Shown piece after piece: positions 49,252 through 57,457 of a stretch of DNA of 64,000 bases. The notes beneath the pieces are model-generated. The model searched no databases and was not told the DNA's origin. It saw nothing but the letters and a program-made list of their open reading frames with translations. The stretch covers positions 1 through 64,000 of the forward strand of contig CAVTBE010000015.1 in assembly GCA_963732845.1 (NCBI GenBank), read 5' to 3'. The translations under genes and the position numbers were made by a program. The first letter of the stretch is position 1; each line of letters starts with the position of its first letter. Source of the stretch: CAVSRC01 sp963732845. Its GTDB lineage: Bacteria; Pseudomonadota; Alphaproteobacteria; Rhizobiales; Kaistiaceae.

Positions 49252-50544
49252 GTGACCGTCAGGCTTTCGCAATCCGATCCCGATTTCGCCGAGCGCTTCC
49301 AGGCGCTGCTCAACGACAAGCGCGAGATGGCCGCCGATGTCGACCGGGCAGCGCGCGACATCATCGACAACGTGCGCCGGCGCGGCGACGCGGCACTGAT
49401 CGAATACACGGAGAAATACGACCGTCTGGCACTGACCGCGGATCAGTTGCGAGTTTCGGAGGAGGCCATCGACGCCGCCGAAAAGGCGGTGCCGCCCGCC
49501 CAGCGCGATGCGCTGCTCATCGCCCGCGACCGCATCACCGCGCACCACCGCCGCCAGATGCCGGTCGACGACCGCTATACCGACGATATCGGCGTCGAGC
49601 TCGGCACCCGCTGGACGGCGATCGAATCGGCCGGCCTCTACACGCCGGGCGGTACCGCCGCCTATCCCTCGTCGGTCCTGATGAATGCGATCCCCGCCAA
49701 GGTCGCCGGCGTCGAGCGCATCGTCATGGTGGTGCCGACACCGCCGGGCGTGACCAGCCCGCTGGTGCTCTATGCCGCCCGCATCGCCGGCGTCGACGAG
49801 ATCTATCGCGTCGGCGGCGCCCAGGCGATCGCGGCGCTCGCCTACGGCACCGAGACCATCAAGCCGGTCGACAAGATCGTCGGCCCCGGTCGCGATTATG
49901 TCGCCGCCGCCAAGCGCCTGGTCTTCGGCACGGTGGGCATCGACACCATCGCCGGACCGTCCGAAGTGCTCGTCGTTGCCGATGGCGACAACGATCCCGA
50001 CTGGCTGGCCGCCGATCTTCTCGCCCAGGCCGAGCACGACGCCGCGGCCCAGTCGATCCTGGTGACCGTTTCGCCTGAGCTGGCCGACAGAGTTGCGGCA
50101 GCCGTCGAGCGCCAGTTGAAGACGCTGCCGCGGACGGCGATCGCCGGCGCCAGCTGGCGCGACCATGGCGCCATCATCACCGTGACGTCGCTCGCCGATG
50201 GCGTCGCGCTCGCCAACCGTGTCGCGCCGGAGCACCTGGAACTCGCCGTCGCCGACCCGGAAGCCCTTCTTGCCGGCGTGCGCAATGCCGGCGCCGTTTT
50301 CCTCGGCCGTCACACGCCGGAAGTCATCGGCGACTATCTCGCCGGCACCAACCACGTTCTGCCGACGGCCCGCTCGGCGCGCTTTTCCTCCGGCCTCTCG
50401 GTGCACGACTTCATCAAGCACACCTCGCTTGTGAAGCTCGGTCCCGACCAGTTGCGCGTCCTCGGCGATGCCGCCATCACGCTGGCCGAGGCCGAGGGGC
50501 TCGGCGCCCACGCCCGCTCCGTATCGATCCGGCTGAACCGGTGA
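49252..50544 (+). CDS. hisD: Histidinol dehydrogenase
   Basis: 430 aa. Oxidises histidinol to histidine in two NAD steps, Zn-dependent. AGLYTPGGTAAYPSSVLMNAIPAKVAGV, YRVGGAQAIAALAYGT, VGPGRDYVAAAKRLVFG, AGPSEVLVVAD, QAEHDAAAQSILVT and the catalytic Glu-His in APEHLEL are all present. GTG 49252 follows GGAGA; a start at 49195 would overlap DUF2948. Confidence 0.97.
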   Translation: MTVRLSQSDPDFAERFQALLNDKREMAADVDRAARDIIDNVRRRGDAALIEYTEKYDRLALTADQLRVSEEAIDAAEKAVPPAQRDALLIARDRITAHHRRQMPVDDRYTDDIGVELGTRWTAIESAGLYTPGGTAAYPSSVLMNAIPAKVAGVERIVMVVPTPPGVTSPLVLYAARIAGVDEIYRVGGAQAIAALAYGTETIKPVDKIVGPGRDYVAAAKRLVFGTVGIDTIAGPSEVLVVADGDNDPDWLAADLLAQAEHDAAAQSILVTVSPELADRVAAAVERQLKTLPRTAIAGASWRDHGAIITVTSLADGVALANRVAPEHLELAVADPEALLAGVRNAGAVFLGRHTPEVIGDYLAGTNHVLPTARSARFSSGLSVHDFIKHTSLVKLGPDQLRVLGDAAITLAEAEGLGAHARSVSIRLNR

Positions 50545-51035
50545 CCGGGGTCGACAAACAGCACGCCTCCGGCGGCCGGCTGGTGGCCGTCGAGCTCGAC
50601 GACAGCGCGCGGTGGCGCAGTACCCCCTATATCGATCACGAGCGCGACGCCGCCATGCGCGACCTTCTCGCCGACAACGCCTTCTCGCCCGTCGGCCGCT
50701 GCGGTGATGAATTCCGGCTGCGCCTGGCCATGGCCAATCGCCGCCTGGTCTTCGACATCCGCGACACCGACGACCGGCCGCTGGTCAGCCACATCCTGTC
50801 GATGACCCCGCTGAAGCACGTCATGCGCGACTATTACGTCGTCTGCGAGGCCTATTACGGGGCCGTCGGCAGCGCCTCGCCGGCCCAGTTCGAGGCGATC
50901 GACATGGGGCGCCGCGGCCTGCATGACGAGGGCGCCGAACTGCTGCGCGAGCGCCTGAAGGGCAAGATCGATCTCGACCGCGCCACGGCGCGCTGCCTGT
51001 TCACTTTGGTCGCCGCCCTCTACTGGAAAGGTTGA
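50541..51035 (+). CDS. UPF0262 family protein
   Basis: 164 aa. RDAAMRDLLADNAFSPVG, YRLRLAMANRRLVFDIRD-like sequence (here FRLRLAMANRRL) and LVSHILSMTPLKHVMRDYYVVCEAYY identify the family, known only in alphaproteobacteria next to hisD; function unknown. GTGA overlap with the hisD stop implies coupling. Confidence 0.93.
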   Translation: MTGVDKQHASGGRLVAVELDDSARWRSTPYIDHERDAAMRDLLADNAFSPVGRCGDEFRLRLAMANRRLVFDIRDTDDRPLVSHILSMTPLKHVMRDYYVVCEAYYGAVGSASPAQFEAIDMGRRGLHDEGAELLRERLKGKIDLDRATARCLFTLVAALYWKG

Positions 51036-51177
51036 GGCGGGGCCGCCGGAAGGGGCGCCTGTTCACAATTCGCCCGCGATCGGCTAGCTACGACGCCAGC
51101 GGGGCCGTATGCCCCACAGACTCACACAGGCCGCGGGTCCGGGCGGCGCCTCGATCCACCTCCTCGACGGAACCACA

Positions 51178-51801
51178 ATGGCCGGTCGCGTCAAACTCAT
51201 CCTCGCTTCAGGCTCCCCGCGGCGCCTGGCGCTGCTTGCCCAGATCGGCGTTGAGCCTGACCGGGTGATGCCGGTCACCATCGACGAGACACCGAAGAAG
51301 AGCGAACCGGCGCGCAATCTCGCCAAGCGGCTGGCCGACGAGAAGGCGGCCGCCGCGATTACGCTCGCCAGAAGCGAAGCCGAGCTTGCCGGCGCGCTGA
51401 TCATCGCCGCCGATACCGTCGTCAGCGTCGGCCGCCGCATTCTCGGCAAGGCGGAAACCATCGAGGAGGCGGCCGTCAGCCTGCGCCTGCTCTCCGGCCG
51501 CGCCCACCGTGTCCATACCGGCGTCGTGCTGGTCAGCGCCGGCGGTCAGCTGCGCCGTCGCCTGGTCGAGACGCGCGTGCGCTTCAAGCGGCTCTCGCGC
51601 GAGGACATCGATTCCTATCTTGCCTCGGGCGAGTGGCGCGGCAAGGCCGGCGGCTACGCCGTGCAGGGCATTGCCGGTGCCTTTGTCGTCAAGCTCACCG
51701 GTTCTTATTCCAACGTCGTCGGCCTGCCGCTCTACGAGACCATGACGCTGCTCACCGGCGAAGGCTATCCCGTCCACTTCAACTGGCTGAGTTCCGGCTA
51801 G
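51178..51801 (+). CDS. Maf family nucleotide pyrophosphatase
   Basis: 207 aa. Hydrolyses non-canonical or modified nucleoside triphosphates. LILASGSPRRLALLAQIG, ALIIAADTVVSVGRRILGKAE, GRAHRVHTGVVL and GKAGGYAVQGIAGAFV are the family motifs. In this neighbourhood LMW phosphatase and infA genes usually lie before it; here 51036-51177 holds neither. ATG 51178 matches family length. Confidence 0.93.
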   Translation: MAGRVKLILASGSPRRLALLAQIGVEPDRVMPVTIDETPKKSEPARNLAKRLADEKAAAAITLARSEAELAGALIIAADTVVSVGRRILGKAETIEEAAVSLRLLSGRAHRVHTGVVLVSAGGQLRRRLVETRVRFKRLSREDIDSYLASGEWRGKAGGYAVQGIAGAFVVKLTGSYSNVVGLPLYETMTLLTGEGYPVHFNWLSSG

Positions 51802-52031
51802 TGTCCGCTGACGACAAGCCTGCGGGCGCCGAGATCGTGCCGCTCAGGCCGCGCGGTAAATGCCCGATTTGCGGCAAGCCGTCGGATTGGGCGCGGCGTC
51901 CCTTCTGCTCGAAGCGCTGCGCCACCATCGACCTCAATCGCTGGCTGTCCGGCTCCTATGCCATTCCCGCGGCGGAGGAGGACGATCCAGGCGCCGAGGA
52001 GGAGGGGGAGGATGGTGACGGGCGGGCGTGA
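51801..52031 (+). CDS. yacG: DNA gyrase inhibitor YacG
   Basis: 76 aa. Zn-binding CPIC...FCSKRC (four Cys) in RGKCPICGKPSDWARRPFCSKRCATIDLNRWLSGSYAIP. Binds GyrB and inhibits gyrase in E. coli. GTG 51801 shares a base with the maf stop. The acidic C-terminal tail overlaps the next gene's start. Confidence 0.93.
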   Translation: MSADDKPAGAEIVPLRPRGKCPICGKPSDWARRPFCSKRCATIDLNRWLSGSYAIPAAEEDDPGAEEEGEDGDGRA

Positions 52032-52707
52032 CGCGGCCGCAGCGCTGACCTTCGCGGTCGGGCCGGAGCGCCGCGTTTCGGGCCTGCTCGTATTGCCTGC
52101 CGGGGCACATGCCCTCTACGTTCTCGCCCACGGCGCCGGTGCCGGCATGGCCCATCCGTTCCTCGCCGCCATGGCAGCGACGCTCGCCGAACGTGGCATC
52201 GCCACGTTGCGCTACCAGTTCCCCTATATGGAGGCCGGCAGCCGCCGGCCGGATTCGCCGGCGATCGCCCACGCCGCCGTGCGCGCCGCGGTCGCGGAAG
52301 GTGCGCGCCGGGCGCCGGGGGTGCCGCTCATTGCCGGCGGCAAATCCTTCGGCGGGCGCATGACCTCGCAGGCCCAGGCGCTGGAACCGCTGGCCGGCGT
52401 CGCCGGCCTCGCCTTTCTCGGCTTCCCGCTCCACCCGCCGGGCAAGCCCGGCGACGAGCGCGGCAACCACCTGGCCGACGTGCGCGTGCCCATGCTGTTC
52501 CTGCAGGGAACGCGCGACGAATTCGCCGATCTCGGCCTCATCGAACCCCTCTGCCGCCGGCTCGGGGACCGTGCCACGCTCCACCTCGTCGAGGCCGCCA
52601 ATCACTCTTTCAAGGTGCCGGCGAAGAGCGGGCGCAAGGACGCCGATGTCAGGGCCGAACTGGCCGATGCGCTGGCCACCTGGGTGGGAGAAATTCTGGC
52701 GAAATAG
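52012..52707 (+). CDS. Alpha/beta hydrolase (KANL3/Tex30-like, dienelactone-hydrolase group)
   Basis: 231 aa. LYVLAHGAGAGMAHPFLAAMAATLAERG, nucleophile GGKSFGGRM, Asp in QGTRDEFADL and His in ANHSF make a complete triad. Substrate unknown. ATG 52012 lies inside yacG, preceded by a GGAGGAGGGGGAGG tract, and is 20 bp upstream of the yacG stop. Confidence 0.85.
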   Translation: MVTGGRDAAAALTFAVGPERRVSGLLVLPAGAHALYVLAHGAGAGMAHPFLAAMAATLAERGIATLRYQFPYMEAGSRRPDSPAIAHAAVRAAVAEGARRAPGVPLIAGGKSFGGRMTSQAQALEPLAGVAGLAFLGFPLHPPGKPGDERGNHLADVRVPMLFLQGTRDEFADLGLIEPLCRRLGDRATLHLVEAANHSFKVPAKSGRKDADVRAELADALATWVGEILAK

Positions 52708-52805
52708 GGCCGGTTTTGGCTTTGCCGCCGAACTGGACACCCCACCGACGTTTCACTATAACCGCCCACGCGCCGCGGGTTTGTATGGTCCGCGGCGCCT
52801 TGTTG

Positions 52806-52881
52806 GCCCAGGTAGCTCAGATGGTAGAGCAGCGGATTGAAAATCCGCGTGTCGGTGGTTCGATTCCGCCCCTGGGCACCA
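52806..52881 (+). tRNA. tRNA-Phe (anticodon GAA)
   Basis: GCCCAGG/CCTGGGC acceptor, CCA encoded, anticodon stem GCGGA/TCCGC with loop TTGAAAA. D-arm AGCTCAGATGGTAGAGC and T-loop GGTTCGATTCC are standard. Its anticodon arm is repeated at 62161-62178, and an integrase relic follows 80 bp downstream. Confidence 0.97.
52831..52848 (+). repeat. Putative attachment site copy within tRNA-Phe
   Basis: AGCGGATTGAAAATCCGC, the anticodon arm. The same 18 bases stand at 62161-62178 in the same orientation. Confidence 0.65.
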
Positions 52882-52960
52882 AACAGTCAAATAAATCAAT
52901 AGCTTATTCGACTGAACCTATCTGCTTGTATGTAGCTTCGAGCTTTCATACAATTCATAC

Positions 52961-53372
52961 GTGACCAGTCGTTCGACCCCCTACGATTTGCAGTCTGTGC
53001 CTGGGTATCCAGACGCTCTGCAGATTTATCGAAATCCCTGCCTCTCGCAAATGGCAGGTGCGAATGTTCGTCGACCGCAAATATGTGCGGAAGAGCACGG
53101 GAACCGACGACAGAGCTCAAGCCGTCGAGTTCGCGAAGAAGCTCTACGACAGCATTCGCATCAATCAACGTCTCGACGTGAACGTGCATACCGACACGTT
53201 CCATGCCTGCGCTCAGCACCTGATACGTCACCAGGAGAGCCTGGTCGCGTCAGGACAGCGAGACGCGCGAATCGTGACGGAGGACCGTCGCAAGCTGAAG
53301 CACGACGTCCTACCCTTCTTTGGAACGACTGGGGCATTCCCCACCCTCCCTCCTGAAAGATCAAACGCTTAG
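52961..53372 (+). pseudogene. Tyrosine integrase, N-terminal half, frameshifted and truncated
   Basis: TSRSTPYDLQSVPGYPDALQIYR in one frame continues, after a 1-nt insertion near 53028, as SRKWQVRMFVDRKYVRKST and TFHACAQHLIRHQESLVASGQRD in another: the N-terminal and core-binding domains of a rhizobial tRNA-targeting integrase. It breaks off after HDVLPFFG near 53325. No catalytic residues remain here. Confidence 0.82.
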
Positions 53373-53429
53373 GTCGCGAAAATGCCCCACCGCGTTCAGG
53401 CGACAACGGGAGTGGGGCACTTTTGTTCG

Positions 53430-53725
53430 ATTTCTGTTTCCGTCGAAACGCTCCATGGCCTTCGCGACGAGCACTGTTTGGCGGGCGCCGCGCGTGTAAG
53501 CGGACGACCTCCTTCGACGTCGTGTGGCTGGGGACGGCCATGATCTCGCTCTCGCCGGGCGCACCGGAATTGAAAGTGTGATCGGCTTGCGCTTGTTCGC
53601 CTGCGTGAAAGTGAGCGAGCCATTCTTGATGTGCTGGCGGCCAAGCGCGACCACGTCCGAGCGCCGCTGGCCGGTGTAGAGCAACAGTGCCAGAGCAAGG
53701 CGCGCTCTGGGACCGACCGGATGCC
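53430..53725 (-). pseudogene. Tyrosine integrase catalytic-domain remnant, opposite strand
   Basis: Minus strand reads PRARLALALLLYTGQRRSDVVALGRQHIKNG (catalytic Arg I region) then, after an internal deletion and frame changes, ESEIMAVPSHTTSKEVV and YTRGARQTVLVAKAMERF, the family C terminus with His and Tyr regions. It lies tail-to-tail with the N-terminal half above. The deletion removed most of the catalytic core. Confidence 0.75.
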
Positions 53726-53766
53726 GCCCTTCTCTGAGCCGCCCAGGCACCAGCCATAGCTGCCAT

Positions 53767-54678
53767 TCAGGGTTTGGGCAGGAAGCGCCGATCGACTTTG
53801 CAAATGTAGGTGTATTTCGGATTGACCACCTGCGTGCAGCGTGCCTCGGCGATCTGGCCGAGCAACATGTAGGCTTCGGGCGCCGGGATGCCGTAGTCAT
53901 CCTCCAGCCAGTAGATCATCTCCTGGAAGGCGAGACGCATGGCATCCTCGAGCGGACGGGCGCAGCCTAGCGTGCAGATGTGCGTCGGGGTTTCGATGCG
54001 CGGGTGGTTGAGCCGCTTCGGCGCCGGCTCCAGGCTGACGCGGACCCTCAGCTCGGTGGCGATCTCGATGGCGCCCATGCCGTTGGCCTCGCCGTCGCCC
54101 TGGAGCGCGTGGCAGTCGCCGAGGAAGAGGTGGGCGCCGTCCTTGTGGACGCGCAGCTTGACCGTGTTGCCGGTGGTGATCTCCTGCACATCGAGATTGC
54201 CGCCATGCGTGCCGTTGTCGACGGTCAGCACCGCGCCGTGCACCGGCGCCACGCCGACGACGCCGATCATTGGCTTCACCGGCAGCTTGAGCGTGTCGCT
54301 CCAGTGGACGATGCCGTCGCTCACCGCGACGGCTCGGGTCTGAATGCCGAACTCCTTCTGCCGCACCCAGTCGGGAAACATGCCGATACCGGGCCACAGC
54401 GCCGTGAAGCCGATCTTGTCGAGGGCGATGTCGAGGATCTCGACGCTCAGCATGTCGCCGGGCTTGGCGCCGCGTACCTCGATTGGCCCGGTGGCGCCGT
54501 TGACGAAGGGTAAGGTGACATCGGCTTCGGTGAGTTGCTGGCCAACGGTGTGGATCGTGCCGTCATTGACGTTAATCGCCGTCTCGACGGTGACCTCCTC
54601 GCCGGGATCGATGGCGGCGATGAACGGATCGTCGCCGGAGAGGGCGTATTTGATGTTGCCGGCCTTGGTGATGCGCAT
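53767..54678 (-). CDS. Acetamidase/formamidase family amidohydrolase
   Basis: 303 aa, FmdA_AmdA family. Hydrolyses short amides to carboxylate and ammonia. VHGAVLTVDNGTHGGNLDVQEIT, FLGDCHALQGDGEANGMGAIE and YMLLGQIAEARCTQVVNPKYTYICKV are family blocks with the metal and catalytic acidic residues. Last gene of the minus-strand run aminotransferase - binding protein - ATPase - permease - acetamidase, so it likely acts on an imported compound. Confidence 0.9.
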   Translation of the reverse strand: MRITKAGNIKYALSGDDPFIAAIDPGEEVTVETAINVNDGTIHTVGQQLTEADVTLPFVNGATGPIEVRGAKPGDMLSVEILDIALDKIGFTALWPGIGMFPDWVRQKEFGIQTRAVAVSDGIVHWSDTLKLPVKPMIGVVGVAPVHGAVLTVDNGTHGGNLDVQEITTGNTVKLRVHKDGAHLFLGDCHALQGDGEANGMGAIEIATELRVRVSLEPAPKRLNHPRIETPTHICTLGCARPLEDAMRLAFQEMIYWLEDDYGIPAPEAYMLLGQIAEARCTQVVNPKYTYICKVDRRFLPKP

Positions 54679-54721
54679 GGGGTGGCTCTCTCGATTAGTG
54701 GGGAAGACGGCGGCGCCGGGC

Positions 54722-55534
54722 TCAGGCCTCGGTTCGCCAGGGGGTGAGCAGGCGTTCGATCTTGCCGACCAGGTAGGTGAGGCAAAGGGCGAGCGCGATG
54801 ATCACCACCAGCGCGGCGAAGACCTTGGGAATCACATAGAGGCTGCCAGCCTTGAAGATGGCATGGCCGAGCCCTTCGGACGAAGACATGAACTCGCCGA
54901 TGATGGCGCCGATGAGGGCGAAACCGACCGTCAGCTTGAGGCCGGCGAAGATGTCGCCGAGCGATGCCGGCACGATCAGCTTGACAAAGATGTGCTGCTT
55001 GGAGGCACCGAGCGTGCGCACCAGGTTGATCTGGTCGATGTCGACCGTCTGGGCGCCCTTGTAGGCGGTGACCAGGGCGACGACGATGACGGAGAGGGTC
55101 GCCATGGCGACTTTCGAGGCCAAGCCCGTGCCGAACCAGATGATGCAGATCGGTGCCAGCGCGATGATCGGAATCGAGCCGAGCGCGATGATGAAGGGCT
55201 GCACGACGCGCGAGACGAAGCGCGAGTACCAGAGCGCCAGGCCGATCATGGTGCCGAGCACATTGCCGATGACGAAGCCGAGCAGGGTCTCGAGTGCGGT
55301 GATCCTGGTGTCGGTGACGATGCTGCCGTCCTGCACCATCTGCACGAGAAAGCCGAATACGGCGCTCGGCGAGCCGAAGAGAAAGGCGTTGAGGGCCACG
55401 TTGGCGGTGGCAAACTCCCAGGCGCCGAGCAGAATGACGAGCACGGCGATCTGGCAGAGAAGCACCAGCAGGGTGCTGCGCAGCGACGGCGACAGCCACC
55501 GCCGCTTGCGGGTGGCGAGCGGGCATGGTGACAT
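54722..55534 (-). CDS. ABC transporter permease, SsuC/TauC type
   Basis: 270 aa, six membrane helices, EAA-like loop INLVRTLGASKQHIFVKLIVPASLGDIFAGLKL. The first residues are doubtful: an ATG at 55565 overlaps the ATPase stop as ATGA and opens MNAEGQKIMTDVTMPARHP in another frame, which would look like the natural start. One lost or gained base near 55500 would join it to RRWLSPSLRS. Confidence 0.88.
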   Translation of the reverse strand: MSPCPLATRKRRWLSPSLRSTLLVLLCQIAVLVILLGAWEFATANVALNAFLFGSPSAVFGFLVQMVQDGSIVTDTRITALETLLGFVIGNVLGTMIGLALWYSRFVSRVVQPFIIALGSIPIIALAPICIIWFGTGLASKVAMATLSVIVVALVTAYKGAQTVDIDQINLVRTLGASKQHIFVKLIVPASLGDIFAGLKLTVGFALIGAIIGEFMSSSEGLGHAIFKAGSLYVIPKVFAALVVIIALALCLTYLVGKIERLLTPWRTEA

Positions 55535-55561
55535 CGGTCATGATCTTCTGCCCCTCGGCGT

Positions 55562-56362
55562 TCATGAGCGCCTCCGCACGTCAAGCTCGCTCCAGATCGC
55601 GCGGATGTATTCGGTGAAGTTCGGCGCTTCGCGCGCCGCCATCATGTCGGTCCGGTCGACGTCGATCTCGATCTCGTGGATGGCGCGGATGCGCGCCGGA
55701 CGATGGCTGAGGACGATCACCCGATCGGAGAGCGAGACGGCTTCCTCGACGTCGTGGGTGATGAGCAGCAGGGAGCGGTGCTGGCTGCGCACGAGCCGCG
55801 CCACGTCGCCCTCGAGAACGAGCTTGGTCTGGAAATCGAGTGCGGCAAAAGGCTCGTCGAGGAGCAGCACCTCGGGCTCGTTGGCAAGCGTGCGCGCAAA
55901 GGCGACGCGCTGGCGCATGCCGCCGGACAGCGCCGAGGGATAGTATTCGTGGAAGCCGTGCAGGCCGAGGGTGTCGAGAAGCTGGCGGCCGCGGTCGATC
56001 TGGTCGTCAACCGGCACACCGTGGATTTCGAGGCCAAGGGTGACGTTGGCGAGCGCCGTGCGCCACGGCAGAAGAAGGTCCTTCTGCAGCATGTAGCCGA
56101 CGCGTTTGGGCATGCCGTGGCTGGCGCCGCCGTGCCAGCTCACGCTGCCGCCGCTCAGCGGCATCAGCCCGCACAGCAGGTTCAGGAGCGTGCTCTTGCC
56201 GGCGCCGGACGGGCCGACGATCGACACGATCTCGCCGCGGGCGAGCGAGAAGGAGATGTCGGCGATCACCTCGTTGGGCTTGTCGAGGTCCTCGCCGAAC
56301 ACCTTGCGCAGATTGGTGACGACCAGGGGCGGAGCGAGTCTCCGCCCCTGGCGCGATTTCAC
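55562..56362 (-). CDS. ABC transporter ATPase, SsuB/TauB type
   Basis: 266 aa. Walker A GPSGAGKST, Q-loop MLQKDLLLPWRT, signature LSGGMRQR, Walker B VLLLDEPFAALD and H-loop LITHDVEEAV. The nitrate/sulfonate/taurine-type family imports small organic compounds. GTG 56362 is the best start available in frame. Confidence 0.93.
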   Translation of the reverse strand: MKSRQGRRLAPPLVVTNLRKVFGEDLDKPNEVIADISFSLARGEIVSIVGPSGAGKSTLLNLLCGLMPLSGGSVSWHGGASHGMPKRVGYMLQKDLLLPWRTALANVTLGLEIHGVPVDDQIDRGRQLLDTLGLHGFHEYYPSALSGGMRQRVAFARTLANEPEVLLLDEPFAALDFQTKLVLEGDVARLVRSQHRSLLLITHDVEEAVSLSDRVIVLSHRPARIRAIHEIEIDVDRTDMMAAREAPNFTEYIRAIWSELDVRRRS

Positions 56363-56416
56363 TGGGTCGATTGGCTGGCATCACGCCATCCATCCTCGTT
56401 GCTGGTGGTAAGGGCC

Positions 56417-57454
56417 CTACTCCGGAGCCTTGACGTCAACTGCTTCCTTCACGGCCTGCTCGGCGAAGGAGTTGTCGATGACCTGATCCATCGGGATCGA
56501 GTATTTGACGTTGCCGAGGAACTTCTGCATGGCCATGAGATTGTCCCACTCGTCCTTCTGGGTGACCACCGTCTCGGCCGGGATCTTGTAGGTGATCTCA
56601 GCCTCGATCGCCTTGTCGGCGACGTCGCCGGGAAGGTCGGGGAATTCCATCCGTGCCACTTTCTTGGCATAGGCCGGGTCGGCATAGACCAGCCGTCCGG
56701 CTTCCTCGAAGGACTTGACCAGGGCGAGCACGATATCGGGATGCTCCTTGGCGTACTCCGGCAGCACCATGATGCCGGTATTGCAGAAGGGGCCGACATA
56801 TTTGGCAAAATCGAAGACGACCTTGGCGCCTTGGGATTCCGCCTGGGCGACACCCGGCTGATAGGCGACCGCCATGTCGGCACGGCCGGCAAGCATCGCA
56901 GCAATTTCCGTGCCCGGATTGACCTCGAGGATCTTGGTGTCGACCTGCGGCTTCAACCCGTTGTCGAGCAGCAGCTTCTTGGTGACGCTGAAGTTCGTGT
57001 TGGGGTCAGGCGAAGTCACCACCGTCAGGCCCTTGAATTGCTTGGGGTCGGTCAGCATGGGCAGCGTCTTGGAGACGCCGAAATAGTGCGCCCGCTGGAC
57101 GACGGTGCCGACGACGATGCCGGGGCCGCCGGCTTCACGCGACATCTGCACCATCGTCGCGTCCCCGATGGCGAAGGGCGAGCTCTTGCCGAGGACTGAG
57201 GCGAAGGCCTGCGTGTCACCGCCGGCTGCCGAAAGATTCAGCTTCAGGCCGTTCTTGGCGAAGATGCCGGCATGCATGCCGACATAGAGATTGATGTAGC
57301 CGAGGTTGTGAACGGCCTCGACGAAGTTGACTTCGGTGAGGTCGGCGGCGGGAGCCTGGCCGGCGGTAAGCATGACGGCGAGCGCGGCACCGACCAGAGG
57401 CAATGCACGGCCTTTGGACGACGGGGCCGGCGGAGTCCGATGAGGCAAAGACAT
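56417..57454 (-). CDS. ABC transporter substrate-binding protein, NMT1/THI5-like
   Basis: 345 aa. Signal peptide ending near GQAPAA, then the two-lobed fold: VHNLGYINLYVGMHAGIFAKNGLKLNL, AFASVLGKSSPFAIGDATMV and VVTSPDPNTNFSVTKKLLLDNGL. Binds the transporter's ligand in the periplasm, probably an amine or amide. The start is 3 bp downstream of the aminotransferase stop. Confidence 0.93.
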   Translation of the reverse strand: MSLPHRTPPAPSSKGRALPLVGAALAVMLTAGQAPAADLTEVNFVEAVHNLGYINLYVGMHAGIFAKNGLKLNLSAAGGDTQAFASVLGKSSPFAIGDATMVQMSREAGGPGIVVGTVVQRAHYFGVSKTLPMLTDPKQFKGLTVVTSPDPNTNFSVTKKLLLDNGLKPQVDTKILEVNPGTEIAAMLAGRADMAVAYQPGVAQAESQGAKVVFDFAKYVGPFCNTGIMVLPEYAKEHPDIVLALVKSFEEAGRLVYADPAYAKKVARMEFPDLPGDVADKAIEAEITYKIPAETVVTQKDEWDNLMAMQKFLGNVKYSIPMDQVIDNSFAEQAVKEAVDVKAPE

Positions 57455-57457
57455 GCT

